Below are positions 12,331 to 24,984 of a DNA stretch of 64,000 nt, piece after piece (within the stretch, counting starts at the first letter, position 1; the number at the start of each line of letters is the position of its first letter). The notes beneath the pieces are model-generated. The model had not been told where the DNA came from. It ran no database searches and worked only from the letters and a program-made list of their open reading frames with translations. The translations under genes were made by a program, and so were the position numbers. The stretch lies in the NCBI GenBank assembly GCA_022818135.1, contig JAFMSR010000002.1, positions 41,414,745 to 41,478,744 of the forward strand, read 5' to 3'. Source of the stretch: Saxidomus purpurata. Taxonomy: Eukaryota; Mollusca; Bivalvia; Venerida; Veneridae.

Positions 12331-12494
12331 TTTATTTTGATACTAATGGCCCTTGATCACACTTTGAAAATACGTTAGATACTTTGTTTTGCCTTTTACT
12401 GCCAAAGTTTTGATATATTGGCAATCACTGAGAATAGTCGAGCATGCTTTCCTTCTGAGACCTTTTGTATGATACCTTTTGTTTATTGTCACAG

Positions 12495-12626
12495 GACACA
12501 CAGTGGAACGACATAGATTACATGAGGAGTTATCTAGACTGGACATACGACACCAATAAATTTTCTGGACTACCAGATGTGGTTGCAGATCTTCATCAGA
12601 ATGGACAACATTATATTATGATTATA
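12495..12626 (+). CDS. GAA: GAA-like exon (human exon 8 equivalent)
   Basis: Acceptor AG at 12493-12494. It reads DTQWNDIDYMRSYLDWTY, the GH31 'QWNDLDYM' substrate-binding strand with its conserved Asp, and ends HYIMII before gtaggt at 12627, phase 0. A second GT at 12631 would leave a phase that does not join the next exon. Length 132 nt equals recalled human exon 8. Confidence 0.93.
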
Positions 12627-13650
12627 GTAGGTATCCCTTACTGTGTGTCTTGTATTGTATTGTATTTCAGAGTTAATTCATCTGACCAATGCTTCTAGAA
12701 GGAGTTAGTTACTTTAGGGGTCTGGGATAGTGGTAGATGCAAGAGTTGTCCGAGTTCCAGAGACCTCCATAATTGTTTTTCATGCTAGGCCTCCATAAAT
12801 TGTTTTTCGAGCCTGTGTTCTTAAGCGACCATGAGTATGATCCGATGACGGCACCTTGGCCCCATATACATACTAACCGTAACCTTTTATTATATACCTT
12901 TTGACACTTGTATGCGTGAAACTAAATAAAATGCATTTTAAGCAAAATTTGAAGAAAACTCTTTAACCTAAAATATCTAGTGTGCTTCTTTTTGGACGTC
13001 ATCATAAGCAAGTGGTAACAACCAAGTCAAATGTGCATTTGGTCATGTGCTTTGGGCCAATTGAATGCACTCTCACAATAAAGCCTCACTATGCGTTTGC
13101 ACGTACTACTTTTTTTTTTGCTAGGCGGTTTTGTGGTTGAATAATGGCTGTATTTTTGACGATATTTATAGGTATATAATAAATGATGGGACCTTGGTTT
13201 AATGTCTCATATGAAAGACCATTAGTAATGTTAGTGGTGGAGCAGCCCCCTTGTTTACCAGTTCAGTGCATTACCACTAGACCCTGGATCTGTTATAGTG
13301 TGTGTTTTGTTAGGTAAATATAGGGTAAAATGTTAAATATATTCATAAAAGACACACTGTACTCTATTACTTTCTGTAAGTTAGGCATATATTGTGTTGA
13401 ATAGTTATAACACATTTATTGGTAATTAACTGGTCAGAACAAAGATATATTGTTAAGCCAATACCAGAGCAAATCTAATTTGGCTGATATACATGTATAG
13501 GCATATATACAAAGAAGAAGACCTTCTTCTTTCTTAGTTGACCCTTAAAATGTAGAATGGGTGTGAACCTTGTGAAGATTGAGCAGTGTTGTTAGTTAAA
13601 TACCGTAGGTACAAGATTTGTGTTTTCACTGTCAATGTGTTTTTGTATAG

Positions 13651-13764
13651 GACCCTGGTATAAGTAATGTTCAGCCAAAAGGTTCTTACCCACCTTTCGA
13701 TGATGGCCTCAAGATGGATGTGTTCGTAAAAACAACTGATGGATCAGCTCCAATCATAGGACAG
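13651..13764 (+). CDS. GAA: GAA-like exon (human exon 9 equivalent)
   Basis: Acceptor tatag ends at 13650 and donor gtaaag is at 13765. It encodes DPGISNVQPKGSYPPFDDG and ends GSAPIIGQ, matching the DPAISS...Y.PYDEG...GQPLIGK barrel segment. 114 nt, phase 0 at both ends, so its loss would keep the frame. Confidence 0.93.
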
Positions 13765-14127
13765 GTAAAGTTTTCTTGTTTTTCTTACATACTTAACTTA
13801 ATGGTGAATAAGTCAAAGTGTTTTCATCTAAAGTATCCCATTATAATGTGTCATGATGAGTTGTTGGGTGGGAGTGGGGGTGGGAGGAGGGGTGCTTATT
13901 CCAAGGTGCTGAAAAATGAATTTGGGGTTTGAAACTTTACAAAGTGAAGCAGTTATTTGGGTGATAAAGCCAGTATTTAACATTATGCTCATCATCTTTC
14001 TGATATTAAACAAGATCTGACAAAGTGTGGGTTAATATCTTGTCATTATCAAAGTAAAGTTTTAATGGAAGACAGCAAAAAGAAAGAAAACATATGATCA
14101 ATGTCTTTATAAATGATGTGTTGACAG

Positions 14128-14241
14128 GTGTGGCCGGGTACCACAGCATTCCCGGACTTTTTCCACCCCAACGCCACAGATTACTGGACAAAACAAGCGA
14201 AAGCCTATCATGATCTCGTACCATTTGATGGTATATGGATT
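14128..14241 (+). CDS. GAA: GAA-like exon ending just before the nucleophile
   Basis: Acceptor ttgacag and donor gtaagt (14242). It reads VWPGTTAFPDFFHPNAT and ends VPFDGIWI. The intron that follows falls exactly before the catalytic Asp codon, as in human GAA (exon 10, also 114 nt by recollection). NAT is a sequon. Confidence 0.95.
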
Positions 14242-14691
14242 GTAAGTTAAATATTTCTATTCATTAGTTGTAGCTTTTTTCATAACTAAAAAACACAGGG
14301 AGACTATTTTAGGTATATGAAAGTCTATTACCATTAAAATGTTTAAAATTCACCAAAGAGTAGAACTTTACAATCTGTCTACATTGTTCTGACTGCTGTT
14401 TTATTCCAGATGTATGTACTAAAACATTATTGTACTCAACACTGTAATAAAAGGGTTCACAACCAACATATCAAAAAAGGACATATAAGATAGATTTATG
14501 TATGAATATGAGAATTTTATGAATTTTTGAAATGCAAAATTTGAAAATACAAGACAGTAAAGCATGTCACGCTAAATGATGCATTTACTAGAGGTTTCTG
14601 TTTGTTTGTATTTCTTCAGGGAGGGAAGTATTGATATTTCACACAGTTTTGTTTAAATCAGATGAATATCTGTGTATTATCGTACTTGTAG

Positions 14692-14779
14692 GATATGAAT
14701 GAACCATCTAACTTCAAAGTTGGCTCAGTTTCTGGTTGCCCTGACAACACCCTTGAAAACCCACCATTTGTTCCACCAG
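14692..14779 (+). CDS. GAA: GAA-like exon with catalytic nucleophile
   Basis: The first codon (14692-14694) is the catalytic nucleophile Asp of DMNEPSNF. With the previous exon it builds the GH31 active-site signature GIWIDMNE. It continues [14 protein letters not shown] and ends in phase 1 before gtaata at 14780. Confidence 0.95.
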
Positions 14780-14837
14780 GTAATAGGACATTTTCTGCAT
14801 CATTCAGACGCTGTGAAATGATGGGACTTTGACTTAA

Positions 14838-15209
14838 AGGGGCACCTCCTACATCAAGCAGATTATATTCTCGAAACATAGAGAATATGTGTTTGATGAA
14901 TGTAAAATGATAAATAAATACAATTTCACAGAAGAACCTATGGCTAAAAATGCCTCATTTTACCACAATTTATCAATATAGAGGCTTTCTGTAATAAATG
15001 GCATCCACCCATTTATTGTACTTCAACAACTCTTCCTTGATAATTGAATGGTTTACGGTACTGCAGTATATTTTAAACTGCTGATTTTATTGATAATGAC
15101 TGGGAATGCATAGCTGAAACTATTAGGTTGTGTTATAATACTTCCAAAGATTCTATTATTTATGTTTTGCAGGTTATTTAATTTGGCATTAGTTATAGGG
15201 TATGCCCCT
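14838..15209 (+). mobile_element. TTAA-flanked MITE, copy 1
   Basis: 372-bp non-coding element with AGGGGCA at both ends in inverted orientation, flanked on each side by TTAA (14834-14837 and 15210-15213). TTAA duplication is typical of piggyBac and Kolobok transposons. An inverted full copy lies at 23035-23402 and a truncated one at 658. It sits 58 bp downstream of the nucleophile exon. Confidence 0.75.
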
Positions 15210-15360
15210 TTAAACAATTTGGTTGCATAATGCACACATTTTCGCTAACTAGTCAAACTAAATTTGAGTCATGTTGACAGAAATGCTTAGACTAATGTTT
15301 TATCATGGGACATTTATTGTTATCTATATTTAACTACCCTACCTGTTCAATTGTTTAATA

Positions 15361-15545
15361 GAGGGGATCGGTGGTGTGGAGGTTAAGGTGTTGGCTGCTC
15401 ATTCCGGAGGTTGTGGGTTCAAGCCCCACTGGGGTCACGAGCTTACTTCCTCATATGACACCAGTACTGGTTTTTCCAGGAAGCAGACTCGAGAGTGACT
15501 CAATAAACTACAAGCTTTCTTCACAATTGAGCTAAAACAAATTAG
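15361..15545 (+). mobile_element. tRNA-derived SINE, copy 1
   Basis: Pol III-like A box in 'ggtggtgtggaggttaagg' (15370-15388) and B box 'gggttcaagcccc' (15416-15428). A conserved body follows ('cagtactggtttttccagg') with a tail ending '...cttcacaattgagctaaaac'. A minus-strand copy lies at 35548-35675 and a diverged plus-strand copy at 54185-54300. It ends about 40 bp before the next exon's acceptor. Confidence 0.65.
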
Positions 15546-15584
15546 TATAAACTAAACTAAGTGTTTAATAATTATTTTGTACAG

Positions 15585-15702
15585 TTTTGCTTGGTGGAAC
15601 TTTAAAAGATAAGACACTATGTGCCTCAGCCAGACAACATATCTCAACTCATTACAATTTACACAGTCTGTATGGACATAGTGAGGCAGTAGCCACAAAA
15701 AG
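15585..15702 (+). CDS. GAA: GAA-like exon (human exon 12 equivalent)
   Basis: Acceptor tacag ends at 15584 and donor gtatgt is at 15703. It completes Val, then reads LLGGTLKDKTLCASARQH and STHYNLHSLYGHSEA, the GH31 'HYNLHNLYG' block. 118 nt, phase 1 in and 2 out, the same length as recalled human exon 12. Confidence 0.95.
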
Positions 15703-17418
15703 GTATGTACCCATGTCCCACACTGTACAGCATATTTGATGGTGATATTTTACAGTGTTTGTGCTGCATTCCATACCACATATTTTACACTATCTAAATC
15801 AGATTTTAGACTCTACATTTTACAGTGCTTTTAAAAGTTAATTTTCATTTTTCACAGTCTCAATTGTCAAATTTGAGATCATATTTTAACCCCTTAACTC
15901 CCACCTACACTCAACCACTTTTCTAAGTATACACCTAAGAGCAGTATATACATACTTATGCACTTCTTAAGTTTTGATGTTATTAATAAATCCTGAGTAT
16001 CAAAGATAGATATTTAGCTTCCATCACTGTTATAGAAGATAGGTACCAAACATACCTAGTGTTCTCATCGCGTATGTAAACACAGTAACCCAAATATTCA
16101 ATAGTCACAAAATATCAAAATTACGCAGACTGTGACAGTATCATATAAGACACTAGTGTTTGCTTCACTAATATAAATTAGCAGACTTGTCAATGTTTGC
16201 TCATTCAAACCTTTGATGTTCTTCGGCAAATGTACACTGTCAAAAGGTTTTGTCAGTTTTATTTGATTTTAAGCTAACTGCCTTTCAACCGGATGAAGTT
16301 TTGATAGAATATAAGTACCATTACTTCATGTTTCAATTCCATTTGTGAATAATAACTTTGCTTAACACTTGATGTTCTTAGACTTTATATTATCACTGAT
16401 GTGTAGTTTGATGTGTATTTGCATTTGGAAACCAGCACTTTATAATCACTTAACAATGTCATGTTGGATAAATGTCCCCATGGGAAAGGACTATTCCAGT
16501 AAGGTTAGAAAGATCAAATCCATCATCAAATGTTAGTGTTTGGAGGATATTTTGATCAATGTATGATTAAAAATGTACTGGAGTTGGTATTTTAACTAAA
16601 CGGTTGTTTTAAGTAACATAGAGTGAACTTTCTAAATAATAGATTGACCATATTCTGGGATACGAAGTAAAAGTATTTACGGTTTTTGAATTTCACATTG
16701 ATGTGAAGAAGATGTAAACTTTTTATGTAACAATTAATTTGCATTCATTCTAATGTCTTTATACTGAATTTTAAAGTATGATTTTATGCTATTTTCAGTT
16801 AAATTTTCATGGAGCCACTTTGTATGGTTATTGAATTAACTTGAACATTGTTGTTAATACTTAGAAAATTTCTTGAAGTGTCGAGGCCTATGTATACCTA
16901 AACTGTATCTGGATTCCTGGATGCTGCCAAATTCTGTATTGGCTATCAGCTATTTGCCAGCATCCACACCCTGTATATGTAGCACAGGTCCAGTATATGA
17001 CCCAGTGCTTCCTCATCTCGTATGCTTGGAAGCATCTGAAATTTAAGCTTGATCCATCCTTTTTAGAATAGTTTCACCTTTAGACCTAGTGCTTTCTCAC
17101 ATTCATAAGTAAACTAGTAATGAACATACTAGGGCTCCTATTTGAAACTGCAGATCCCTTGTATAGTATTTGTCAGCAGTTTGTTTACATAAACAGTATC
17201 TATATACAAAGTAGCTTCCACATCTGCATACGTGGACAGACATTCCTACCTAGCGCTCATTGTTTAATCAATATATTACTACCTAGGGCTCCTCATCTGT
17301 ATTATATATTTATATATGATTATTACAATAATCAAATAATACATTATTGATATATACATTGTGCTTCCAGTCTTTTTACTTTGAAGAGTTTCAACTAAAT
17401 AACAAGCCAGCTGGCTTA

Positions 17419-17682
17419 CAGTATCATATATACCTAGCGCTTCCTCATCTGTATACATAGACAGTGTCATATATACCTAGCGCTTCCTCATCTGTATATG
17501 TAGACAGTATCATATATACCTAGCGCTTCCTCATCTGTATACGTAGACTAGACAGTATCATATATACCTAGCGCTTCCTCATCTGTATACGTAGACAGTA
17601 TCATATATACCTAGCGCTTCCTCATCTGTATACGTAGACAGTATCATATATACCTAGCGCTTCCTCATCTGTATACTTAGAC
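17419..17682. repeat. 43-bp minisatellite, about 6 copies
   Basis: The unit contains 'cagtatcatatatacct' and 'agcgcttcctcatctgtata'. One copy has a small internal duplication near 17546. More diverged pieces ('cctagggctcctcatctgta', 'cctagtgctttctcac') extend back to about 16990, suggesting an older array. It lies in an intron, ending about 100 bp before the next exon. Confidence 0.85.
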
Positions 17683-17781
17683 TGTATAATACATACATGT
17701 AATGTTTAGGAAGGGAATACAGACATTAAAGTTATCTATTAAATGAACAATGAACAGTTTATATATCTCCATGTATTGCAG

Positions 17782-17918
17782 TGCATTAGACAGTATTAAA
17801 GGCAACAAGAGAAGTATTGTGATATCACGGTCCTCATACCCCACTACAGGTGTTCACTCTGGTCATTGGCTTGGTGATAACAATGCACAGTGGATTGATA
17901 CATATTACTCTATACCAG
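17782..17918 (+). CDS. GAA: GAA-like exon with acid/base catalyst
   Basis: Acceptor tattgcag ends at 17781. It reads [20 protein letters not shown] then GDNNAQW; the Asp of GHWLGD (17876-17878) is the expected acid/base residue, and the Arg of ISRS is the conserved pocket Arg. Human has T where this has L in HW-x-GD. The donor 'ccag|gttcaa' is weak, but the phase (1) joins the next exon correctly. 137 nt. Confidence 0.93.
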
Positions 17919-18590
17919 GTTCAATTATTCTAGCAGTTATACATTATATTTAGCATGTAGTACTACTGCCTTGTGCTGGACAAACGTTTGGAAATGCAAT
18001 TTTTATAGGGTTCCATTTGTTTGATATTGAGACAGTTATGTAGAGAAATGTGAAAATGAAAACTGTTGATTTTGTTTGTAATTGTGCTTATTGGGTCCAC
18101 CATCCTCTAAAGAGGCTATAATCGGTTCCCTGAAAACTGTTGAATCAAAGAACAATGAGGTCTACAGGGGGACCAATGTAGGGAAAGTTTACTGCCTAAG
18201 ATGAAATCTTAAATTTGTAAAATAAATACCAAGGGAGACATCATTTTAATAAATTACTATAGACCAGCTTAATAGTTAACCTTTGTAAGTTGCCCCTAAA
18301 TGCCATGTTTGGTGTATGTTTGTCAGCCTAATGAAAGTGACACAATGTTTGTTTGTTTATCACAGTTTGTTTCTCACAGTTATTCTAATGAAGAAACACA
18401 TGGACAAGAAACATGTGGACAAGAAACACATGACGGACAATAGTGAATCAAGCATTTTGCAAGCATCATGTTGTCTTGAGTTTTACATGTCCAACAGCCT
18501 GGCTTCTGCATCCATTAGAATTTAGTTGTAAATATACAGTTTTACAAATTGGCCCTAGATGTAGTAAAATAACAGCATAAAGTGACTTGA

Positions 18591-18863
<273 letters not shown>

Positions 18864-19020
18864 TGATTGTTTTACAGAGATTGATCTAAGAGTTTGAAAT
18901 TTTTTTTAGTTGAAAGTTTTGTTCATTCACAGACCAGTAACAAGCAGATGGTTCAGTGTTGAATTTTTATGGTGAAGAAATGTTGAAAACATGTTGAAAT
19001 TGTGTTAACTGCAACACTAA

Positions 19021-19317
<297 letters not shown>

Positions 19318-20260
19318 TAAGTATACTGTGTCCTCACATATCTACCTGACGTGGTCACCTCCCTTTGTTAAATTTCAGTGAATAACTGTGCCCTAGTTTG
19401 AGTTATTGAGGTTCTGGCACAGTGCAGTTTCAACTATTTCAATTTACAAAGTAAGCTAGAAAGAGTTGCGTTAGTAGTTCAATAGATCAAGTAAGGTTGC
19501 TCTTCAAATTTTATGGACAGTTTTCGAGTAAATACAGCTACATTTAATAAGACTTTATTGATCAAGTATTTATAATAGTGATAATAAAACTTATACAGCC
19601 AAAGTGCACTCAGTATAAACCAGTTTTCCTTGCAGATCTCAATTTTTACAGACAAGCTTACATGTATTTAACACATGTTCTATTTTCATATTAAAATGTT
19701 TGTACTTTAGTAACACAAAACAAAGGAACCGTATGTGACCTTCACTTTTTGTTACAGCCACATGATCAGTTTTAATAGATATAATATTGACATAAAAGGA
19801 CTTTGTAATGATGTAAATGTTTCACTAATATTTTCTAATTTCAAGTATTACATTATGTAATTAAGTCTAGCACTTTTTTAACAGATGAATAATTTGATAT
19901 AAAGGTAATAAAAAAGATGATAATAACAGCCTTTATTTTAATTATGCAAACGTTACTATATATAGTAAAATAGACATATCCATTTACCCAGATTGTTTCA
20001 GATACTTTCATTAATTGTATCAGCTGATAAATGTTTATTTGTGATGCAAACAGGAAATCAGAATCGAGTTACTCAGGCTTCTAATGCTGTAAAACTTGAC
20101 ACTTGTTTGTAATATATTCCTATAATGAATGTTCTGTAAAACCTTTGAAAAGTTCTATTTCAAAGTTCATTAAATGCATGCAATGCTCTTTAAAATTCAT
20201 GGAATCAATATGAACTACTTTAATATTGTGTTTGATGTCATCTTCATTCATCTGTTGTGC

Positions 20261-20372
20261 TATTGTAACATACTTATTTCACCTATTGTAACCTACTTAT
20301 TTCACCTATTGTAACCTACTTATTTCACCTATTGTACCTACATATTTCACCTATTGTAACCTACTTATTTCT
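20261..20372. repeat. 23-bp minisatellite, about 5 copies
   Basis: Unit 'tattgtaacctacttatttc' plus acc, nearly perfect, in the intron before the exon at 21086. Confidence 0.85.
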
Positions 20373-20384
20373 CTTACTTTTATG

Positions 20385-20905
20385 CCCTTGCTTTGATAAT
20401 GGTGGAACGGGCATAAAGTGTGTGTGAGTGTGCATGCGTTGGTAAAATTGTTGCCATCCATAACTTTGTTTTGCCTGGTGGTATTTCAAAATAATTTGGT
20501 AAGTGTTTACCATTAACAAGGTGATGTGTCATGCACAGAACCGTGCTCCTATCCCAAAGGTCAAGGTCACAGCAACTGACTGTTTGAATAACATTTCCAG
20601 TCCTTAATTTTGTTAAAACTGATGGAATTTCATGAAATTTCACACAATTGTGAACCATAAGAAGGTGTCATGGGCAAGAACCACACACCTAGCCCAAAAG
20701 TCAAGGTTACAGCATATGATTGTTGTTTTTTTCAGTTATTTTGATTTATACAATGTATGGAATATGATAGGTGTTCTTGTCCAGTCTGTACAGTATTTCA
20801 AAATAATTTGGCACAAATGTTCATCATAGCAATGTATCATGAGCAACAGGACACCCATAGCTCAAAGGTCAAGGTCACAGCAGATAATTGATAGGCTAGA
20901 TAAGA
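20385..20905. mobile_element. Decayed repeat element with 'aaggtcaaggtcacagca' units
   Basis: Three diverged units each contain a 'cccaaaggtcaaggtcacag'-type core (about 20555, 20692 and 20860) and 'gtatttcaaaataatttgg'. Similar cores occur in the element at 8666-9183. No ends can be defined with confidence. Confidence 0.4.
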
Positions 20906-21085
20906 ATAGAGATGAAAGATGTTTGTGTCAAGTTAACTATGTGTTTTTGTCAAATATATAACATGGTCACAGCAGTACCTATGAGTCCATTTCAGAAAAG
21001 TCTTTTAGACAGAACTGTATTTGTTTTATTATTAAAGCTTGCCAGGTATGTAACTGTAAATAACAAGTTGACAATTGTTTTCCAG

Positions 21086-21176
21086 GTACCCAGAGAGTGA
21101 TTACAATGTAACATACATGACAGATGTGCAGTTTATGTGGGGATCTGCCCTACTTATAACTCCTGCCACATCAGAG
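21086..21176 (+). CDS. GAA: GAA-like exon, start of C-terminal beta domain
   Basis: Acceptor ttttccag ends at 21085. It reads YPESDYNVTYMTDVQFMWG then SALLITPATSE, the family's 'FP.D..T...D.QL.WG.ALLITPV' segment. Donor gtatat at 21177, phase 0. 91 nt, shorter than recalled human exon 16 (142), so the next intron is placed differently. Confidence 0.92.
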
Positions 21177-21412
21177 GTATATACTTCATGAGAAATACTA
21201 TATTTCTGTAGTACAGTTGTGACTATGTAGTAGGCACTTAACTTGTTATGTTCATATAGCATTTTCATATTAAATAAAGAACAAAAAATCAGACTCAGAA
21301 TGTTTGTTTCTTGTAGCCGGAATTTCACAATATCTCGAGTTGTTATATACGATGTTTACTAACTAGTTTTTAGTTTCTAATTTGATTTTTAATCAGGATA
21401 ATGTCATTTCAG

Positions 21413-21594
21413 AGAACCACAAAAGGTCAAGGTTATCTACCACAGGACCGCTGGTACGATTGGTTTAGTCACTCTTACGTTGACTCACCTGGACACTATA
21501 TAACCTTTGACCTGCCCATGGAGCATATTAACCTCCAGGTGAGGGGCGGATCAATAATACCTCTGCAGTCTCCAAATATTACAACTACACTCGC
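21413..21594 (+). CDS. GAA: GAA-like exon, C-terminal beta domain
   Basis: Acceptor atttcag ends at 21412 and donor gtaagt is at 21595. It encodes GYLPQDRWYDWFSHSYVDS and LQVRGGSIIPLQSPNITTTL, matching 'YFP.G.WYD...' and 'INVHLRAGYIIPLQ'. Ends in phase 2. NIT is a sequon. Confidence 0.94.
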
Positions 21595-21679
21595 GTAAGT
21601 ACTAGCTTTACATCAGAACATAGAAATTCTAAACGATCATTCGCATCCTTTTGCCACAAGTGATTTTCCTCAACATCCA

Positions 21680-21885
21680 TAGCAACTAGCAACAGTTGAC
21701 TTCTTTGGCAATTTCTGACTTCTGGTAGTGACTAGCGATTTCTTTAGCGGCCCCTGACTGCCCCTGGTAACTGGTGACTTTTAGATACCAGTGATCTCTT
21801 TAGCAACCAGTGACTTTTCCTAGCAACCAGTGAAATTCTAAGCAACTACTGGCTCTTTTTAGCAACAAATGACTTGCTTGGGTAA
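21680..21885. repeat. Diverged short tandem repeat around 'agcaaccagtgac'
   Basis: Eight or so imperfect copies of a roughly 24-bp unit ('tagcaaccagtgactttt') downstream of the exon ending 21594. The copies are unequal in length and diverged. Confidence 0.6.
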
Positions 21886-23034
21886 GTGGCCTGGTTGAAA
21901 GGTAAGTGATATTGAGTGGGGGGGGTATTTCATTTTGTTTACTTGAGCCAAATGCATCGGGTTACTGAAAGGGGCCGTGTTAGGGTGTGAATAGTGGAAA
22001 GGCAGCTGGTATGATATGAAGGGCTCATTAAGTGTGTTTCTTGAAGCACCATAGCTGAAACCCCAGATAAATGATTTTAATGATCTAGGGGTTTACCTTT
22101 GCATGAAAATCGGGCTAATATTGATACTGTACTTCTTTATTCAAGCTCTATTCCACTTAACTGTATAAAGGAACCTCCATGTTAAGTGTAGACAAACTTG
22201 TTTCCAAATGAAGAAAGTGTTCCACATTGTCATGCAGTTATTCCTCAGTCAGATTTTCTATTTGTTAACTTAACAAAAACAGAAATTGACAAGTCTGCAA
22301 TGAACATATCTCTGTTATTTACTAGAATATGCTGCCAGACAGTTTTCTTTAACTCCAATATTGCATCCAACTTGCATACCAATTGTGAAATGACATCTTC
22401 AAAACCAGGACGTCTCAGAGGTATTTCTGTCTGTATGATCAGTGTAGTGTAATTAGAAACTTCACTGTTCACAGGTCCGTACAGTTTTCACTCAGACATG
22501 ACAATTAAGGGTCACTGAACACATTCTTCTATTGAATTTGTTCTTGAAAAAAAGAAAAAAGTTTTTTTAATGTTTATTAATTTAGTGGGAAATGTTTTAC
22601 AAATAGTCCTGTACTTGAGTATCATGTTGTTCTGTTGTTGTTTTTAAATTTCAAATAGATTGTGACAAAATTTTGAAAATAGGACCAATTCTGAATAAGT
22701 GACATAATAAGTTGCATCAAAATGCTTTTTAATTTAGATAAAACATTTATCTTCTCTTCACAAAATTTAATTTCTGTTATTCAGACATAATAGGTAATTT
22801 AGTTGAAGCACTTGCATCTGTGTAATTTAATTGTAACTGCACTACTAATACCCACGAGGTGGATGATCTAATTATGGGTGAGATACATGAAGGTCTGGGG
22901 GAAATTACATTTTCCGAAGTTCAATTTTGCACCTATAACAGTAACTGTAGGTGTGAAGTTATTGTATTGTAAATTAGATGAATTTATTTTAAGAGTGCAT
23001 CTAGCAACCACAGGATAGCTTCATTCAGTTTTAA

Positions 23035-23402
23035 AGGAACACACCCTATAACTGATTTTAAACTAAATAACCTCCAAAACATAAATAATAGAATCTTTGG
23101 AAGTATTGTAACACAACCTTATAGTTTTAGCAATGCATTTCCAGTCATTATCGATAAAATGAGCGGTTTGAAATATACCGCAGTACTGCAAACCATTCAA
23201 TAATCTATGTAGAGTTGTTGTTGTACAATTAATGGGTGGATGCGATTATTACAGAAAGCCTCTTTATTGATTAATTGTGGGAAAATGAGGCATTTTTCGC
23301 CTAAGGTTCTTCCTTGAATTGTATTTATTTATCATTTTACGTTCATTGAACACATAATCTATGTTTCGAGAATATAATCTGCTAGATGTAGGGAGTGCCC
23401 CT
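23035..23402 (-). mobile_element. TTAA-flanked MITE, copy 2 (inverted)
   Basis: 368 bp matching the MITE at 14838-15209 in opposite orientation. It is flanked by TTAA at 23031-23034 and 23403-23406. Termini are AGGaaCAC (decayed) and the complement of AGGGGCAC. Confidence 0.75.
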
Positions 23403-23640
23403 TTAACACTTGAGCAATAACAAACTTATAGTTTCTCTTTAAAATCCAGGTAAGCAGATCAGTTTTTATGCTGTCACTGCCTAATAAATGAATCAAATTA
23501 CAATATTCTAATATGACAACTTGATTCATGGCTCTGATTGGCTGCAAAGCGATTGATGAAACTGATGCTGTCCAAACATGACACAGTAAACTCTGTATAT
23601 AATGACTCCAGATATAGCCAAACTCCGGATGCCTGAGATT

Positions 23641-24966
23641 TTTTAGCTCACCTGGCACAAAGTGCCAGAGTGAGCTATTAGGATCGCATTGCGTCCGTCG
23701 TACGTCATACGTCCGTCCACCATTTCCTTCAAACGACATCTCCTCTGAAACCACTGGGCCAATGTTGATGAGACTTTGCAGGGATGTTCCTTGCATGAAG
23801 CTCCATCAAAGTTGTTCAAAGAATTCCATTCCATGCAGAACTCTGGTTGCTATGGCAACAATTAGGAAAAACTTTAAAAATCTTCTTCTCTGAAACCACA
23901 AGGCCTAGAGCTTAGATATTTGGCATGTAGCATTGTCTAGTGGACCTCTACCAAGATTGTTCAAATTATGACCCCCGGGTCAAAATTGACCCCAGCGGGT
24001 GGGCACTTAGTTTTTGCATAGGCATATATAGGAAAAACTTTAAAAATCTTCTTCTCTGAAACCACAAGGCCTAGAGCTAAGATATTTGGCATGTAGCATT
24101 GTCTAGTGGACCTCTACCAAGATTGTTCAAATTATGACCCTGGGTCAAAATTGACCCCAAATCCCCCCCGGGGTCACTTAGTTTTGCATAGGAATATATA
24201 GGAAAACTTTAAAAATCTTCTTCTCTGAAACCAAAAGGCCTAGAGCTAAGATATTTGACTGTAGCTTGGCTAGTGGACCTTACCAAGATTGTTCAAATTA
24301 TGACCCCCGGATCAAAATTGACCCCGCACAGGGGGTCACTTAGTTTTACATAGGCTTATGTAGGAAAAACTTTAAAAATCTTCTTCTCTGAAACCACAAG
24401 GCCTAGAGCTTAGATATTTGGCATGTAGCATTGGCTAAACCTCTTCGAAGATTGTTCAAATTATGACCCTCGGATCAAAATTGACCCCGCACCGGGTGTC
24501 ACTTAGTTTTACATAGACTTGTATAGTAAAAACTTTAAAAATCTTCTACTTTGAAACCACAAGGCCTAGAGCTTAGTTATTTGACATGTAGCATTGGCTA
24601 GTGGACCTCTACCAAGATTGTTCAAATTATGACCCCTGGGTCAAAATTGACCCCGCAACAGGGGTCACTTAGTTTTACATAGGCTTATATAGGGAAAACT
24701 TTAAAAATATTTTTTTTCTGAAACCACAAGGCCTAGAGCTTAGATATTTGGCATGTAGCATTGCCTAGTAGACCTCTTCAAAGTTTGTTCAAATTATGTC
24801 CCTGGGGTGAAAATTGACCTTGCCCCGGGGGGGGGGTGGGATCATTTGTTTTACAAAGGCGTATTTAGGAAAACTTATTTGGTATATAACATTATCTAGT
24901 GATCTTCCACCAGGCAAGTGGACTTGTACCAAGGTGAGCGATATAGGGCCATCTTGGCCCTCTTGT
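23641..24966 (+). mobile_element. Hairpin-ended element, family A, most complete copy
   Basis: The 5' end is a near-perfect hairpin: tagctcacctggca, loop, tgccagagtgagcta (23644-23678). The body holds about six tandem units spaced 163-169 bp, each with 'aaaccacaaggcctagagct' and 'tgacccc...tcaaaattgaccccgc'. The 3' end has 'gtgagcgatatagggccatc' and a hairpin agggcca-tct-tggccct (24945-24961), then cttgttt. No transposase is present. Open frames at 23359-23834 are on the opposite strand and partly cover the element. Confidence 0.7.
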
Positions 24967-24984
24967 TTCTTTCTTTATTTTGTA

